Assembly: GCA_035550315.1 (NCBI GenBank)
Contig: DASZPL010000118.1
Coordinates: 1-13,256, forward strand
DNA: 13,256 nt
Direction of reading: 5' to 3'
DNA from: DASZPL01 sp035550315
GTDB lineage: Bacteria > Actinomycetota > Actinomycetes > JAFAQI01
Part shown: positions 13,010 through 13,256 of the stretch, in pieces
Layout: each line of letters opens with the position of its first letter
Numbering within the stretch: the stretch's first letter is position 1
Translations under genes and position numbers: made by a program
Notes under the pieces: generated by a model
What the model saw: the letters and a program-made list of their open reading frames with translations, nothing else
The model's database searches: none
What the model was told of the DNA's origin: nothing

Positions 13010-13256
13010 TTAGTGCGCCAGCGCCGCGACGCTGACCACGCCGCCGATCGAGGTGGCCAGCATCCCGAACGTCGCGATGACGACCGCGCGGGTCTGTCCG
13101 GCCATGTCGCGGTGCAGCTCACCGGCGAGCTTGTCGAACCGGCCAGCGAGCTCGGCGAGCCCGGCCCGGGTCTCACCGCGCAGCTCAGCCATCTCGCCAC
13201 GCAGCTCTGCCATCTCGCCACGCAGCTCGGCCCGAGCCAGGTCGAGATCGCGCTTC
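13010..13256 (-). CDS. Coiled-coil protein with C-terminal membrane segment (5' truncated)
   Basis: The frame is open from the right edge of the window to a TAA at 13010-13012; the start lies outside, so the ATG at 13213 is probably internal. The visible 81 residues begin KRDLDLARAELRGEM, continue with two further AELRGE heptads, then AGLAELAGRFDKLAGELHRDM, and end in a hydrophobic stretch (AVVIATFGMLATSIGGVVSVAALAH). This layout, a heptad coiled coil followed by one C-terminal helix, is common in short actinobacterial proteins of unknown function, some annotated as DUF1640-like or simply coiled-coil. The C-terminal helix probably anchors it in the membrane with almost nothing beyond. I cannot assign a function. 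The gene reads towards the Ig-protein genes on the same strand, but a hairpin separates them. Confidence 0.75.
   Translation of the reverse strand, partial: KRDLDLARAELRGEMAELRGEMAELRGETRAGLAELAGRFDKLAGELHRDMAGQTRAVVIATFGMLATSIGGVVSVAALAH
13169..13231 (-). repeat. Three 21-bp in-frame repeats encoding AELRGE(M/T)
   Basis: Three consecutive 21-nt units encode AELRGEM, AELRGEM and AELRGET. The first two are nearly identical in DNA (one third-position change at the Ala codon), the third slightly diverged. The unit is exactly three coiled-coil heptad residues sets of seven codons, so copy-number change would lengthen the coil without shifting frame. Confidence 0.8.

Overview
The window is a very GC-rich, gene-dense chromosomal segment typical of an actinobacterium (Actinomycetes). 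The evidence is a DUF3117 protein, an actinobacterial-type MgtE_N/CBS protein, use of GTG as well as ATG starts, possible leaderless starts, and a gene order (MgtE_N/CBS - DUF1003 - Mrp / TatB - HtrA / O-methyltransferase / GlgC / DUF3117) that I recall being conserved in broad outline around mycobacterial sigE-htrA-tatB-mrp and glgC. The species cannot be named from the sequence alone.

Left part (1-2171, + strand): the 3' end of an MgtE_N/CBS-domain protein overlaps a DUF1003 membrane protein. After a short palindromic repeat comes an Mrp/ApbC-type Fe-S carrier ATPase. Middle (2220-3824, - strand): tatB lies downstream of a membrane-anchored HtrA/DegP-type serine protease. A cation-dependent O-methyltransferase (3879-4571, +) is divergent from htrA. 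It is convergent with the next - strand block, and the gap between them holds hairpins and a 31-bp tandem repeat. That block (7638 down to 4703) reads DUF3117 - leucyl aminopeptidase (start overlapping the previous stop) - glgC, and is probably one operon with a promoter near 7700.

Right part (7810-13256, - strand) looks accessory. It holds two adjacent genes for secreted multi-Ig-domain proteins of 1169 and 473 residues, and then a truncated coiled-coil protein with a C-terminal membrane segment and 21-bp internal repeats. The Ig proteins have signal peptides, paired cysteines in most modules, recurrent acidic DDxNxxG-like motifs that could bind calcium, and no visible wall or membrane anchor. 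One module near the C-terminus of the large protein resembles the first module of the small one, so the pair probably arose by duplication or module exchange. They are best read as extracellular matrix, fibre or adhesion proteins of unknown partner.

No tRNA, rRNA, CRISPR array, insertion sequence or phage gene was seen. The left two-thirds is ordinary conserved core genome. The least explained parts are the Ig-protein pair, the palindromic element at 930-1008 and the repeat array at 4568-4680. No intergenic stretch exceeds 300 bases; the largest are 7639-7809 and 11320-11485.
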